From Archilochus colubris (lineage: Eukaryota > Chordata > Aves > Apodiformes > Trochilidae): DNA of 64,000 nt. Every line of letters starts with the position of its first letter. The stretch's first letter is position 1. Below, in pieces: positions 1 to 10,437 of this stretch. The notes beneath the pieces were generated by a model. It did not search any database. It was not told the origin of the DNA and saw only the letters and a list, made by a program, of their open reading frames with translations. The stretch lies in NCBI GenBank assembly GCA_023079485.1, contig CM041108.1, forward strand, positions 1,922,001-1,986,000. Reading direction: 5' to 3'. A program made the position numbers and the translations under genes.

Positions 1-774
1 ACTCAAAAGGGAAGAAAATTTTGCCTGCCCCCAGCAGTCAGCAGCTGAGCACCTCCAAACTACCAGCAGCTGCTCATGAGGATCTCTCTTTGCTAACTCA
101 TAAAAAAGGCTCAAGTATTATTTGTATTTTAATACACCAGAATGCCCTGAACCATGTATTTTATTAACAAGAGTCAGAGCAATCTCTTGTGAGCCACAGT
201 TGGACTGCAGATACTGCTCTGGGCACTCCCCATATCTGCAAATGCCTGCTACCCAAACAACTGTCAGCACTGCAAATACATTCAAATCTTCTCCCCTCCT
301 ACCAAATGAACACAAACCATGTAACTCCATCATCCTCTAGACAGCTCTCTCCCATCCCTCCTCTGATTCCCTACAGCATGGTTCCAAGCAGAAACACTCA
401 ACCTCCAACCCTCATGGCACTCTCTTTATCCACTCTTTTCCTCCTCCATTCAAAATAGGAAAATAAAACTTCATCCCTCTCCTAAAGTGACTTCATTCCT
501 CCCCTCATAAGCAGATCATTTCTCTTTCAGAACTCCCAGGCCTCTCTCCTTTAATTTTTGTAACAACACAGTGAGAGGGACTCAACAAGCAGCTTGTAGT
601 TCCCTTGCAAGAAGGCTGCTTCAGGATGGGCAACTGCAGCAAGGCCAAACAAGGGGGAAAAAGAAACAGAATATTTGTATCTAGAGATATAGATCTATGC
701 AGAATAAGTGAAAAACCATTCAGAACCAGCCCCTTGCTGGTAAATGGATTAAATCCTTTTGGTCTCTGTTCACC

Positions 775-1210
775 AGTGGTGTTCCCCAGGGCTCAGTCTT
801 GGGGCCCCTTCTCTTCAACATCTTTCCCAATGATCAGGATGAGGGCAGGGGGTGCACCCTCAGTACCTTTGCAGATGACACCAAGTTGGGTGGGAGTGTT
901 GAGCTGCTTGAGGGTAGGAAGGCCCTGCAGAGGGACCTGGACAGCCTGGATCCATGGGCCAGGGTCGACTCTAAGAGGTTCAGCAGGGCCAAGTGCCAGG
1001 AAAAAGGTTTGCACCTCAAGGGTTGTCAGGCACTGGAACTGGCTGCCCAGGAAAGGGCTTGAGGCACCAGCACTCAAGGTACTCCACATCCCTGAAGATC
1101 TGGAGATGTGGTGCTGAGGGGCAGGTGCAGTGGTGGTCTTGGCACTGCTGGGTTAACACCTGGACTGGATCCTAAAGGGCTTTTCCCACCAACACTATTC
1201 TGTCATCCTC
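775..1210 (+). mobile_element. CR1 LINE fragment (reverse transcriptase end and 3' UTR)
   Basis: In the + frame it reads GVPQGS-like, then [28 protein letters not shown] and [17 protein letters not shown]. This is the FADD-box and thumb region of avian CR1 reverse transcriptase, followed by the usual CR1 3' sequence (GGCACTGGAACTGGCTGCCC). Frameshifts and a 5' truncation show it is dead. It is intronic and antisense to gene 1. The same insertion at 22683-23106 shows that it predates the segmental duplication. Confidence 0.85.
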
Positions 1211-1523
1211 TGTTACCAGAGGGGGGGGTGAGGGGAAGCACAGTGAGCAAAAAGAAGCCCAAATGCAGCAGTCCAGTATTTCTATGTCCTTCAGAAATCA
1301 GACAAACTGCTGGGCCAAACCAAATGTAATAAGCAGCAGACAGGTCAGTCTCTTTTGCAGAGCACCTTCCCACACACAAACCTTGGACCAAGTAAGGACA
1401 CAGTGTCCTCATCCCTCACAGACATGGACACCAGGTTTATAAACCAGTGCCATTCCTCCACACATCATCCCAGCTCTGGGATGTGCTGGAGTGTGTTCAG
1501 GAATTTGGGACAACTTCATGTAC

Positions 1524-1676
1524 CTTGTCTTCAGCCTCTCTCAGTTCCTTTCTCAGGCCCAGGTTGGCTTCCTCCAGGGTCCTGCAGCGCCTCGTGGACT
1601 CTTCACGAGACCCTTCTGCCACAGAGAGCTTCTTAAGAGCAGCAGCAAGCTCCTGCTGCAGCTGTCTGACTGTGTC
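1524..1676 (-). CDS. Exon C1: coiled coil
   Basis: 153-bp exon with DTVRQLQQELAAALKKLS, EESTRRCRTLEEANLG and LRKELREAEDK; donor AAG|GTACAT. Being a multiple of three with phase-0 borders, each extra copy adds 51 residues of coiled coil. By comparison with copy 2, where window base 1 aligns with 21420 and exon C3 lies at 21176-21328, a further C exon probably lies just left of the window. Confidence 0.7.
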
Positions 1677-2134
1677 CTGAGGAAATGGTGAGATGAGTGG
1701 TAAGAACATGAGCTGAGCCTTTACTGTAACCTATTTGATTGTACACTTAGACCTGTCCTGGGACTCAACTCAAAAGGGAAGAAAATTTTGCCTGCCCCCA
1801 GCAGTCAGCAGCTGAGCACCTCCAAACTACCAGCAGCTGCTCATGAGGATTTCTCTTTGCTAACTCATAAAAAAGGCTCAAGTATTACTGGTCTGGAACA
1901 ATACACCAGAATGCCCTGAACCATGTACTTTATTAACAAGAGTCAAAGCAATCTCTTGTGAGCCACAGTTGGACTGCAGATACTGCTCTGGACACTCCCC
2001 ATATCTGCAAATGCCTGCTACCCAAACAACTGTCAGCACTGCAAATACATTCAAATCTTCTCCCGTGCTACCCAATGAACACATCGTTGGGATGTGCTGG
2101 AGTGTGTCCAGAAATTTTGGACAACTTCATGTAC

Positions 2135-2287
2135 CTTCTCTTCAGCCTCTCCCAGTTCCTTTCTCAGGCCCAGGTTGGCTTCCTGCAGGGTCCTGCAGCG
2201 CCTCGTGGACTCTTCAAGAGACCCTTCTGCCACAGAGAGCTTCTTAACAGCAGCAGCAAGCTCCTGCTGCAGCTGTCTGACTGTGTC
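2135..2287 (-). CDS. Exon C2: coiled coil
   Basis: 153 bp, 51 codons, phase 0 on both sides. Acceptor CATTTCCTCAG, donor AAG|GTACAT. It reads DTVRQLQQELAAAVKKLS, then EESTRRCRTLQEANLG and LRKELGEAEEK, with clear leucine heptads. It is a duplicate of C1 with the same 611-bp spacing seen between C4 and C5. Confidence 0.7.
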
Positions 2288-3310
2288 CTGAGGAAATGGT
2301 GAGATGAGTGGTAAGAACATCAGCTGTGCCTTTACTGTAACCTATTTGATTGTACACTTAGATACCTCTTGGGATTTAACCCAAAAGGGAAGAAAATTTT
2401 GCCTGCCCCCAGCAGTCAGCAGCTGAGCACCTCCAAACTACCAGCAGCTGCTCATGAGGATTTCTCTTTTCTAACTCATTAAGAAGGCTCAAGTGTTATT
2501 GGTCTGGAACAATACACCAGAATGCCCTGAACCATGTATTTTATTAACAAGAGTCAGAGCAATCTCTCGTGATTCAAGAGCTGGACTGCAGATACTGCTC
2601 TGGCAACTAAAGGCAGGACTTTGTATTATTATTTGGATTTGGTCTTGAGTCTGTGTCTCCTCTACACACACAGATTGAAATGAATACATCTATCTGAAAG
2701 CTCTTTTGAGACAGACTAAGTTTAAACTGAAACCCATCCCTCTGCAGTCTTCTGACCAAGTTTGGTTTAGAGTAACAACTGCCTCCCTGCTCACTCATTT
2801 GCTTTCCAAACTCTGGACAGTCCCTCCAGCCAGCCAGCCACCCACCCAACTACCATCTCCCAAAGGAACCTGAGATTTTGGCACTAAGAATACAAAGCGT
2901 TTCACAGGGGAGAGCCATTGGAAGCACTGCTGGAGTTCTTCCCTCTCTTCCCTCTTAAAGAAACTGAAAAATGAAGAATAAGGTGGTTATCTGACACATG
3001 CAGGTCTTCACCTCACTCCAACACTCTGGGGCTGAGAGGAAGAGAGAAATGTCATTTTAAAGCACTGTGCACATCACTAAGGCAGACAAACCACACCCCA
3101 GTGCCTAATTACTCAACAGGACTGGTTCCTCTTCTCCAGAAAGTCAAGATGAACACAGTGGGTATGGCAACTTTTAAATCTGCCTGGGACTGGGAGGATT
3201 TGCACAACAGTTTAACTGACATTCTGACCAGTCCTTTGTCCAGTTATTCAGCCTTACCACACCACACCACTGCTAAGAGTCTTCAACACTCCAAACAGTG
3301 GATACTTTAC

Positions 3311-3520
3311 CTCTCTTTTTCCTCTCTCAGTCTTGTACTTCAACACTTGCTTTCTTAAAGCAGCACACTGGGCCTTCCAATTCTTGTTCCTCTCTTCCAC
3401 CAGGTAAACATACTTCTCAGTAGCAGCAGTGAGCTTCTGGTAAATGGTGTGCACCCATCCCAGTGCTACAGGCACTGCCCTTCCTTGGATGAGCTGCTGC
3501 TCCTGCACATCTTCCAGCAC
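3311..3520 (-). CDS. Exon D1: start of the coiled coil
   Basis: 210 bp, 70 codons, phase 0 both sides, acceptor ACTCCACCAG, donor GAG|GTAAAG. It encodes VLEDVQEQQLIQGRAVP, a WVHTIYQKLTAATEKYVYL segment and VEERNKNWKAQCAALRK, ending in a basic QVLKYKTERGKRE. The second half has heptad-like spacing of Leu/Val/Tyr. The copy at 25206-25415 is intact too. Confidence 0.65.
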
Positions 3521-3596
3521 CTGGTGGAGTAAAGGGAGCTGGGAGCTTCCCCTCCGGAGCTGGGGACATGGCTCCTGTGTGGACAGAGCCAGAGCC

Positions 3597-3770
3597 ATAG
3601 AACCACAGAATCAGCAAGGCTGGAAAAGACCTCTGGATCCTCCAGTCCAACTGGGAAACCAACACCACCATGCCCACTAAACCATGCCCTCAAAGTGGGA
3701 ATAATGAGCTCCACTCCCCCCTGAGGTGTTACACAGCACTCCAGACCCCTCTGCCCTGCCCTGCCCCACA
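3597..3770 (-). mobile_element. CR1 3' end, antisense
   Basis: The reversed CR1 tail begins with AGAACCACAGAATCAGCAAG, then GGAAAAGACCTCTGGATC and CCAACACCACCATGCCCAC, a common avian CR1 3' UTR read backwards. Shared with 25492-25664. Confidence 0.65.
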
Positions 3771-4078
3771 TGCCCAACACCAACAGGATGCCTGCCCTAT
3801 TCCCCTCATGAATGCCCTCAGAAAAAAAACTTTTTCAAACACTTCCTAACACAGCCAAACACACCTATTTTTTGCAAGGAAAGCATCAAAGGTCTCCACA
3901 TCTCAAGGTTTTTCACATGAGCTTTCTCTCACAAAGTTACTCCTCCCTCTGCAGGACTCTGCCATCACCATTAGTCACTCTCTAGTTACTTTTTTTTTAC
4001 CTTACAGTAAAATGCAATTTTCTGTATAATGCCATTTACCAGTCCAGACTCTCATCCAAAATGTTTGGCTTCACATAC

Positions 4079-4164
4079 CTGCACCCCAGATTTTTCAGTG
4101 CCATCCTTCAGGCCTCCTTTTTCAGCTGGAGAGGACACACGGAAGGTGGATGCTGGGTGCTCAC
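4079..4164 (-). CDS. Exon E1
   Basis: 86-bp exon that enters in the same phase as a B exon: a split Gly, then EHPASTFRVSSPAEKGG and LKDGTEKSGVQ, donor CAG|GTATGT. Acceptor TTCACTGTAG. It replaces B after the last A exon and connects to the coiled-coil part. It is conserved at 25973-26058 in gene 2. Function unknown. Confidence 0.6.
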
Positions 4165-4792
4165 CTACAGTGAAAAACACAGATTCTTACAACCAGCATG
4201 GCTTAATGCTACATATTGACTCCTAGAGTGCATCTTGATTAAATCTTTTTTTTGTTAAATCTTTTCTTTAGCAGCATTTTCCTCTTTTTTATGTAAAAAA
4301 GAAAGTTTCTAAATATCAGGATGGCCACAAATAAATCTCTCCAGTGTCTTCAAGGTGCAGGATCTCTCTCTCAGATATACTGTGGTCCATGCAGTAATGA
4401 CAAGATGCTTCCAGCAGTGCAAAGGGGGCCTCCTCCTCCTCCTGCTCTGAGGCCTGAGCTGAGGAACACAAGTGCTCCCCTCTGGCCCAGCTGGCAATGC
4501 TTTCCAGCACACACACACATGGGGGGCACTGCACACACCTCCTACATTGTAAAACCAGAGCAGCTGAGGCACTGGAAAAAAAGGGCTTTCCCTCAGCTCC
4601 ACTCAAAGCTTTCCCTGGCTTCAGCCAAGAGCAAGAACACTTCTTTTTTTCCTCCTCTGCCAGTGGCCAGCAGGATTCACCAGGAAAAAAATTACAATCT
4701 CAGACATCAGGCAGCACCTTAGAAAATACAGATCCAGATTCTTCCTCAGTGCAAGTTAACACACAGGAAATGAACTACAACATTTCTCTCAC
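4165..4792. other. Intron between exons A1 and E1; no gene seen
   Basis: AT-rich stretch with T runs (4240-4300), a short (CA)n near 4508-4520 and CCT repeats near 4430-4440. Open frames on both strands are short and carry no splice pattern or known motif. The region is repeated in copy 2 (26059-26686). Confidence 0.5.
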
Positions 4793-4952
4793 CAGTACTG
4801 GCTTTTGCTGCTGTCCCAGGGAACCTTTTTTGGGTTCTTTGCTGCTGGCCAACAGCAGGAACAGATTCACTTAAAAACGTGGGAACTCCAGTTCTTTCCT
4901 CTTCACTGCTGCATTCCCTCTCCTGCTCCTCTTCCTCATCAGATGATTCCTT
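4793..4952 (-). CDS. Exon A1
   Basis: A exon of 160 bp starting KESSDEEEEQERECSSEE, middle part FLSESVPAVGQQQR, end AAKAST|G. The acceptor follows the pyrimidine-rich TTTGATCTCTTTCAG. It is the last A unit of gene 1 and splices in phase to exon E1. Confidence 0.65.
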
Positions 4953-5276
4953 CTGAAAGAGATCAAAGAAAACAGCTACAAAGAGCAGAAACAAGCAGCT
5001 GCTTTATCACCCACTGACTGCTCTAAAAAGACTGTGTCTGCCTAAAGAAGAAGGAAGACTTTCTTGAGCTCTCTTCTACAAGGCCTTCCATCTTCCCAAG
5101 GGAATCTGAAGCAGCACAAAGAAATGCCTGAGGTCCTGAATCTCACCCCTCAGAAGCACTTCCCCACTTCAGCCCAGCTGCCTTTCAGTTACACCAAGAT
5201 CCCAGCAGCTCCTGGATCTTCCTCCTGCCCTCCCCAGCCCCACCACAGAAACCTCCCTGTCTTTCACAGAAAGTAC

Positions 5277-5350
5277 CTCAGAATCCGAGGAAGAAGGCAA
5301 CAGAAACCTGACAGCTTTCTTCTTCTCTGCTGCCACAGCTGGAAGGGAAC
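5277..5350 (-). CDS. Exon B1
   Basis: 74-bp B exon: SLPAVAAEKKKAVRF, LLPSSSDSE. Acceptor CTGTGTAG, donor GAG|GTACTT, phase 1 in and 0 out. This is the last part of gene 1 that lies inside the segment duplicated at 21420-27216. Confidence 0.6.
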
Positions 5351-5626
5351 CTACACAGCAGGGAAGAAGGGAGACACTCAGTGTTTGTATTTCACTCTGC
5401 TGCTCTCCAGCCCTCAAGCCCTGCATCCAGAAGATGTGCAGTGTTTCAGATAAAGAAGGAGAAACTCAGGAGTGTTATCCAAGCTCTGCCAGTGGCCAGC
5501 AGGATTCACCAGAAAAAAATTACAATCTAAAACATCAGGCAGCATCTTAATTAATGTTCATTTAATGTTTAATAACTTCCAATGAGGAAGAATCTGGATA
5601 TGTATTTACAAACACATTTCTCTCAC

Positions 5627-5777
5627 CAGTACCGGCTTTCAAAGGTTTCTGGTAATCATGATGGCCAACATCAATCCTTGGTTCTTTCATAATTCTGGGA
5701 ACTGCAGCTCTTTCCTCTTCACTGCTGCATTCCCACTGTTGCGTCTCCTGCTTCTCTTCCTCATCAGATGATTCCCT
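5627..5777 (-). CDS. Exon A2 (divergent copy)
   Basis: A exon beginning ESSDEEEKQETQQWECS and continuing SEEERAAVPRIMKEPRID, then GHHDYQKPLKAGTG. The acidic first half is conserved, but the second half differs from the SLSESVPAVGQQQR type of the other A exons, so this copy has had a replacement or older divergence of its 3' half. The frame stays open and the donor (GTGAGA) is intact. Confidence 0.55.
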
Positions 5778-5968
5778 CTGAAAGAGATCAAAGAAAACAG
5801 CTGGAAAGAGCAGAAACAAGCAGCTGCTTTATCACCCACTGACTGCTCTAAAAAGACTGTGTCTGCCTAAAGAAGAAGGAAGACACCAAGATCCCAGCAG
5901 CTCCTGGATCTTCCTCCTACCCTCCCCAGCCCCACCACAGAAACCTCCCTGTCTTTCACAGAAAGTAC

Positions 5969-6042
5969 CTCAGAATCTGAGGAAGAAGGCAACAGAAACC
6001 TGACAGCTTTCTTCTTCTGTGCTGCCACAGCTGGAAGGGAAC
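5969..6042 (-). CDS. Exon B2
   Basis: 74-bp B exon, SLPAVAAQKKKAVRF then LLPSSSDSE, with intact acceptor TGTGTAG and donor GTACTT. In phase between A3 and A2. Confidence 0.6.
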
Positions 6043-6346
6043 CTACACAGCAGGGAAGAAGGGAGACACTCAGTGTTTGTATTTCACTCTGCTGCTCCCC
6101 AGCCCTCAAGCCCTGCATCCAGAAGATGTGCAGTGGTTCAGATGAAGAAGGACAAACTCAGCAGGGAGTGTTATCCAAGGGTTTAGTCACCCCCATTCCC
6201 ATCACACCATTTCCTTTACACTCCTCTCTCCTTTTCCCCCTTGCCAGCACAAGGGGGCTGTGCACAACAGCTGACACAGCTGCAAGAAGCACCCAGCACT
6301 CCCCTGGAGAACACCCAAGGCACTCCAGGCCTCCTTCTCATTCCAT

Positions 6347-6408
6347 CTACACATTTTGGTCAGATTGCTTGAGGAAGAACACAGCAACAAAGGCAAGAAG
6401 GGCACTAG
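6347..6408 (-). CDS. Possible alternative terminal exon with a hydrophobic tail
   Basis: Inside the otherwise repeated A/B array, 6190-6460 has sequence found nowhere else in the window. On the minus strand an acceptor-like GCTGTTTGCAG at 6409-6419 is followed by a frame reading SALLAFVAVFFLKQSDQNV and a TAG stop (6347-6349). With the phase-1 exit of an A exon it would join in frame, giving a protein that ends in a hydrophobic segment like a tail anchor. The evidence is one splice-like site, phase fit and hydrophobicity only. It may be chance. Confidence 0.25.
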
Positions 6409-6629
6409 CTGCAAACAGCACCATTTGCAGTCCAGCACCACCACTTCAGGTCTCTGAGAAGGAACAAAAAGGCACAAAAGCTGCTTTCCTCCTCTGCCAG
6501 TGGCCAGCAGGATTCACCAGGAAAAAAATTACAATCTCAGACATCAGGCAGCATCTTAGAAAATACAGACCCAGAATCTTCCTCTCTGCAAGTTAACACA
6601 CAGGAAATGAACTACAACATTTCTCTCAC

Positions 6630-6792
6630 CAGTACTGGCTTTTGCTGCTGTCATCTGGAGCCTTTTTTTGGTTCTTTCCTGAAGGCCAACAGCAGGAACA
6701 GATTCATTTACAGACTTGGGAACTGCAGTCCTTTTCTCTTTCCTACTGCATTCCCTCTCCTCCTGCTTCTCTTCCTCATCAGATGATTCCTT
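6630..6792 (-). CDS. Exon A3
   Basis: A exon starting KESSDEEEKQEERECSR, with middle part KSVNESVPAVGLQER and ending KAST|G. Acceptor TTTCAG after a pyrimidine-rich tract, donor GTGAGA. It is open throughout and compatible in phase with B3 upstream and B2 downstream. Confidence 0.6.
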
Positions 6793-7116
6793 CTGAAAGA
6801 GATCAAAGAAAACAGCTGGAAAGAGCAGAAACAAGCAGCTGCTTTATCACCCACTGACTGCTCTAAAAAGACTGTGTCTGCCTAAAGAAGAGGGAAGACT
6901 TTCTTGAGCTCTCTTCTACAAGGCCTTCCATCTTCCCAAGGGAATCTGAAGCAGCACAAAGAAATGCCTGAGGTCCTGAATCTCACCCCTCAGAACCACT
7001 TCCCCACTTCAGCCCAGCTGCCTTTCAGTTACACCAAGATCCCAGCAGCTCCTGGATCTTCCTCCTGCCCTCCCCAGCCCCACCACAGAAACCGCCCTGT
7101 CTTTCACAGAAAGTAC

Positions 7117-7190
7117 CTCAGAATCTGAGGAAGAAGCCAACAGAAACCTGACAGCTTTTTTCTTCTGTGCTGCCACAGCTGGAAGGGAAC
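7117..7190 (-). CDS. Exon B3
   Basis: 74-bp B exon: acceptor TGTGTAG, split Gly codon, SLPAVAAQKKKAVRF, LLASSSDSE, donor GAG|GTACTT. It lies between A4 and A3 and is in phase with both. Confidence 0.6.
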
Positions 7191-7451
7191 CTACACAGCA
7201 GGGAAGAAGGGAGACACTCAGTGTTTGTATTTCACTCTGCTGCTCCCCAGCCCTCAAGCCCTGCATCCAGAAGATGTGCAGTGGTTTAGATGAAGAAGGA
7301 CAAACTCAGAAGTGAGTCTTATCCAAGCTCTGCCAGTGGACAGAAGGAAAAATACAATCTCAGACATCAGGCAGCACTTTAGAAAATACAGATACAGATC
7401 TTCCTCAGTGCAAGTTAACACACAGGAAATGAACTACAACATTTCTCTCAC

Positions 7452-7623
7452 CAGTACTGGCTTTTGCTGCTGTCCCAGGGAACCTTTTTTGGGTTCTTTG
7501 CTGCTGGCCAACAGCAGGAACAGATTCACTTAAAGACGTGGGAATTGCAGCTCTTTCCTCTTTCCTGCTGCATTCCCTCTCCTCCTGCTTCTCCTCATTC
7601 TCTTCTTCCTGGTATGATTCCTT
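7452..7623 (-). CDS. Exon A4
   Basis: A-type exon (172 bp) starting with KESYQEEENEEKQEER, then ECSRKEERAAIP and SLSESVPAVGQQQR, ending KAST|G at a GTGAGA donor. It is the longest A version, carrying an extra EENEEKQ stretch. The closest relative in the window is A5 at 15246-15417, which shares this extension. The Ser/Glu clusters are typical of casein-kinase-2-like sites, but no function is known. Confidence 0.6.
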
Positions 7624-7815
7624 CTGAAAGAGACCAAAGAAAACAGCTGCAAAGAGCAGAAACAAGCAGCTGCTTTATGAATCCACTGACTGCTCTAAAA
7701 AGACTGTGTCTGCCTAAAGAAGAAGGAAGACACCAAGATCCCAGCAGCTCCTGGATCTTCCTCCTACCCTCCCCAGCCCCACCACAGAAACCTCCCTGTC
7801 TTTCACAGAAAGTAC

Positions 7816-7879
7816 CTCAGAATCTGAGGAAGAAGCCAACAGAAACCTGACAGATTTCTCTTTCTCTGGTGCCACAGCT
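7816..7879 (-). CDS. Exon B4 (first B unit of gene 1)
   Basis: B-type exon encoding SLPAVAPEKEKSVRFL followed by an SSSDSE ending, donor GAG|GTACTT. It differs from the other B copies by Pro and Glu replacements in the AAEKKK stretch and is the copy nearest the 5' end. Phase 1 in, 0 out. The role is unknown: a short basic/hydrophobic segment ending in a serine-acidic patch. Confidence 0.6.
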
Positions 7880-8367
7880 GGAAGGGAACCTACACAGCAG
7901 GGAAGAAAGGGGACACTCAGTGTTTGTATTTCACTCTGCTGCTCCCCAGTTCTATGTCTGAGGCTTTCCTTTTGTAACTTTTGATTCTAGAACCATGGCT
8001 ATCGCCTGGAAGCAGAAGGAATAAAAAAATCCCTGTGAACAAAAGGAGTTATTTTTTTAATTGCAATTGGCAAGTTTCCAGATTAATGCCCTGGAGAGGA
8101 GGCACCTGGCAATGTCTGAAAAAGGAGACAGGGAAGGGATGGGCAGGACAGAGGAAGGACTTGGCCAGGGACAAAGCTTAGCAGGGGATTGATAGCTTAG
8201 TATTAGGGATATGGCTTATTTGTTTCTGAAATGAGAAAGTGTTGTCTTTTCAAGATTTAACTTTCATCTTTACTAGAGAAGAAAACAGAAATAAAAATAG
8301 GAAAATCTCCTTAGCAAGGCTACTTTTACAGGTCAGCATATCACACCAGCTTTTCCAAAGAGCTTAC

Positions 8368-8422
8368 TGGGTTTGCTGTGCTGCTCTGTAGTCTTTATGT
8401 GCAGTGTCCACTTTGGGTTTTT
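8368..8422 (-). CDS. Gene 1 candidate exon 8
   Basis: A 55-bp segment between an acceptor with a good pyrimidine tract (TTCTATTTCCAG) and a donor CCCA|GTAAGC. Its phases (0 in, 1 out) link exon 7 to exon B4 without a frameshift. Support is limited to splice signals and phase; the short peptide carries no recognisable motif. Confidence 0.4.
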
Positions 8423-8987
8423 CTGGAAATAGAAAGAAAGATGGAGTGAAGCAACACTAGTTTTTCAATTGAAACCACAACAAACAACTTTTTACATCCC
8501 TAGAAGTGATGCCTAAATCAGCCTTTGCAAGTACACTCACCAAAATACCCCTACATTTCAGTACTATGCCAGAAGAATGCATCACTTCCATTTACATCAA
8601 GGCAAGAAAATTAAATCGTGTTAAAACGAATCTAAAGGAATCTAAAACAAACCTAATCACCAAATGTACAGAAAGCAATGACAAGCTCAGGAGAAGAAGG
8701 CAAGAGATTAGAAAAGTAACTGAGAAACTTTCAGGGTCTGCAAATCTGACCCAAATGAACAATAAGAAATGAAACAATGTGGTGTTTATCGTGTCACCTA
8801 TGGATTGCTCTTTTGTGCCAAACCACAGCTCTACTGCAGGCTCAGCCACAGCTATGGGCTGTCAGGAAAAACTGAGAGCAGAAAAAAGCCTGGCAGGCCA
8901 GAGACTGCTTCTAAGGAGAGAACAACATTGCCTGGAACTGCAGCTGCTTTCCAGCCCAAATAACTCCTTTGCAAAGGACATTTTTAC

Positions 8988-9111
8988 CTCAGAGTCTGGC
9001 AGAGGATTCCCATCTGGCCGGTATTGTGCCACACAAACCTTCCACACTTTGGGACCGCGTTGCTCTGCAGAAGCATTCTCATCCTCACTGGTCACCTTTT
9101 CCTCAGAGCTG
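8988..9111 (-). CDS. Gene 1 exon 7: acidic linker, unknown function
   Basis: The open segment reads SSEEKVTSEDENASAEQ, then GPKVWKVCVAQYRPDG and NPLPDSE, and ends at GAG|GTAAAA (phase 0 out). The acceptor is TTTGGAAG. Its Ser/Glu-rich start resembles the later A exons in composition. I recognise no domain. The clean donor and the non-random composition support a real exon, but no other copy exists in the window for comparison. Confidence 0.55.
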
Positions 9112-10288
9112 CTTCCAAAGCAAAGCAAAACGATGACATCTCTGCCTCAGATCACCCCTCAAGTCAGTGGGAGGTATTTGTACAGTCTCACCTTCTTAGG
9201 CCTTCCTTGCAAGTCTCTTCTTCTGCTGGTCAAACATCAAGTGACAAGGTGAAATTAGATTTGGCATGCTAAAAATTAAACTGTACAGATGGACATTTCA
9301 CATGGACAGCTCTACAGGTGACAGCAGAGTGAGACTTGGGGCAGCCAAGTCAACACAGGACAGCAGGAATGAAGGCATTTCCAACAGTGCTATCTTCTTT
9401 GGACTCTTACACCTAGCAGTTTAAGAAACACCTCTAAAGTGGAGAAAAAAAAATCCTAGCATGAATATGTTTGATTAGGAACCAGTTAACAGAATGGTGA
9501 TGGCCCAGCAAGAGAGGAAGTAGAGGGACCTCCAAGGTACTCATTGCACACATGAGGACACACCACAGGCAGAGATTTTACTAGTTCTTGTAGTGTGATG
9601 TGTAACATGATGCTAGAGACTGTGCCATCTGCTGCTCTATCCAGCTACAGACTATTCAGAAAAGGGAAAGAAAATCAAACAGCAGAATCCAGATCAAAAG
9701 CTTGACCTCACACTCAGCCTGTTCCTGCAGCTCAGCAAAGGGACTCTCAGGATGCAGGACATGGGCTTTGTGGTGCCAGCCAGAGACTGCAGTATTAATG
9801 CCCAGAAATGTCCCCTGGACACTTTCTGCTCTCCATTTGCCACACAGTTCTGATAAAACAGAACTGAAGAACCCAGAGAGAATAAAACCTCCCTCTGTAG
9901 GCTCTGAGAAGTAAAGCACAAGGCAACATTTCATTATATAAATATACTGATTTTTCTAAGATTCCTTTAGGGTTCTGTGGCCTCAAAAGCATAGACTGGA
10001 TTTTAAAACCTCACAGAAGGAGCTAGGTGTTTGATCACAGGGCAACTGAATGTTGTGTCTGGAGGACAAGGTAACACAGCAACCCTGCTAGTGGACATGG
10101 AGTCACAGCTGCCCTCACAGCTTGACAAGAAGCAGTGTAACAAATCAGCACATCCACAAATCTTCTTGTGCTGCTCCACCTGATGCTGAAGGCAACAGGA
10201 AACACACTCAGTGCTGACACTACAAACCACCTCAAGAAAAGGCCTGGGTCCTTTTCCTCCTCAGCTCCTCCAGACTTAAAGATCCTAC
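9112..10288. other. Intron between exons 6 and 7; unassigned
   Basis: No clear exon was found, although the phase mismatch between exons 6 and 7 predicts one. Minus-strand open frames around 9694-9934 have AG/GT-like borders but no recognisable motif. No repeat was recognised. Confidence 0.3.
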
Positions 10289-10437
10289 CTCCTCCCTCCA
10301 CAGCAGCTGCATCCAACGTAGAGCCAAAAGCTTCTCGCCACAGGGGAGAGTTGAGGATAAAGACCTCGTCTGGATCACCTGCAGGCTCTGCTGCTTCCTC
10401 CTCCTGAGCTTCACTGGCTGCCACTTGGTCACTAGGA
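10289..10437 (-). CDS. Gene 1 exon 6: acidic linker
   Basis: Acceptor with a long pyrimidine tract (CTCTCTCTAG), donor GAG|GTAGGA. With the exon 5 end chosen above it encodes PSDQVAASEAQEEEAAEP, then a DPDEVFILNSPLWREAF segment and TLDAAAVEGG. It has no known domain and looks like a low-complexity acidic linker after the ankyrins. A second open frame also exists in this exon, so the frame is an inference. The exon leaves phase 1, while exon 7 in its best frame needs phase 2, so an unseen exon may lie between 10288 and 9112. Confidence 0.55.

Larger units (their letters stand above)
1524..2600 (-). repeat. Tandem exon-plus-intron units (611-bp spacing)
   Basis: Exon C together with flanking intron (marker words such as CCAGCAGTCAGCAGCTGAGC and ACCAGAATGCCCTGAACCA) occurs in series. 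The marker intron appears near 40-170, 1800-1930 and 2410-2540. The repeat explains how the coiled-coil exon multiplied. Confidence 0.8.
1..5322. repeat. Segmental duplication, copy 1
   Basis: Base 1 aligns with 21420 and base 5281 with 27175. The alignment is continuous apart from a 489-bp insertion in copy 2 and a few short indels, with only scattered single-base differences over exons and introns alike. The duplicated block holds exons C1, C2, D1, E1, A1, B1, a CR1 fragment and an antisense CR1 tail. The left limit is unknown because the window begins inside it. Confidence 0.95.

Noticed and set aside
605..1117. 170-codon plus-strand open frame
   Set aside because: It overlaps CR1 in a frame other than the reverse-transcriptase frame and repeats in copy 2. 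It is not a gene.
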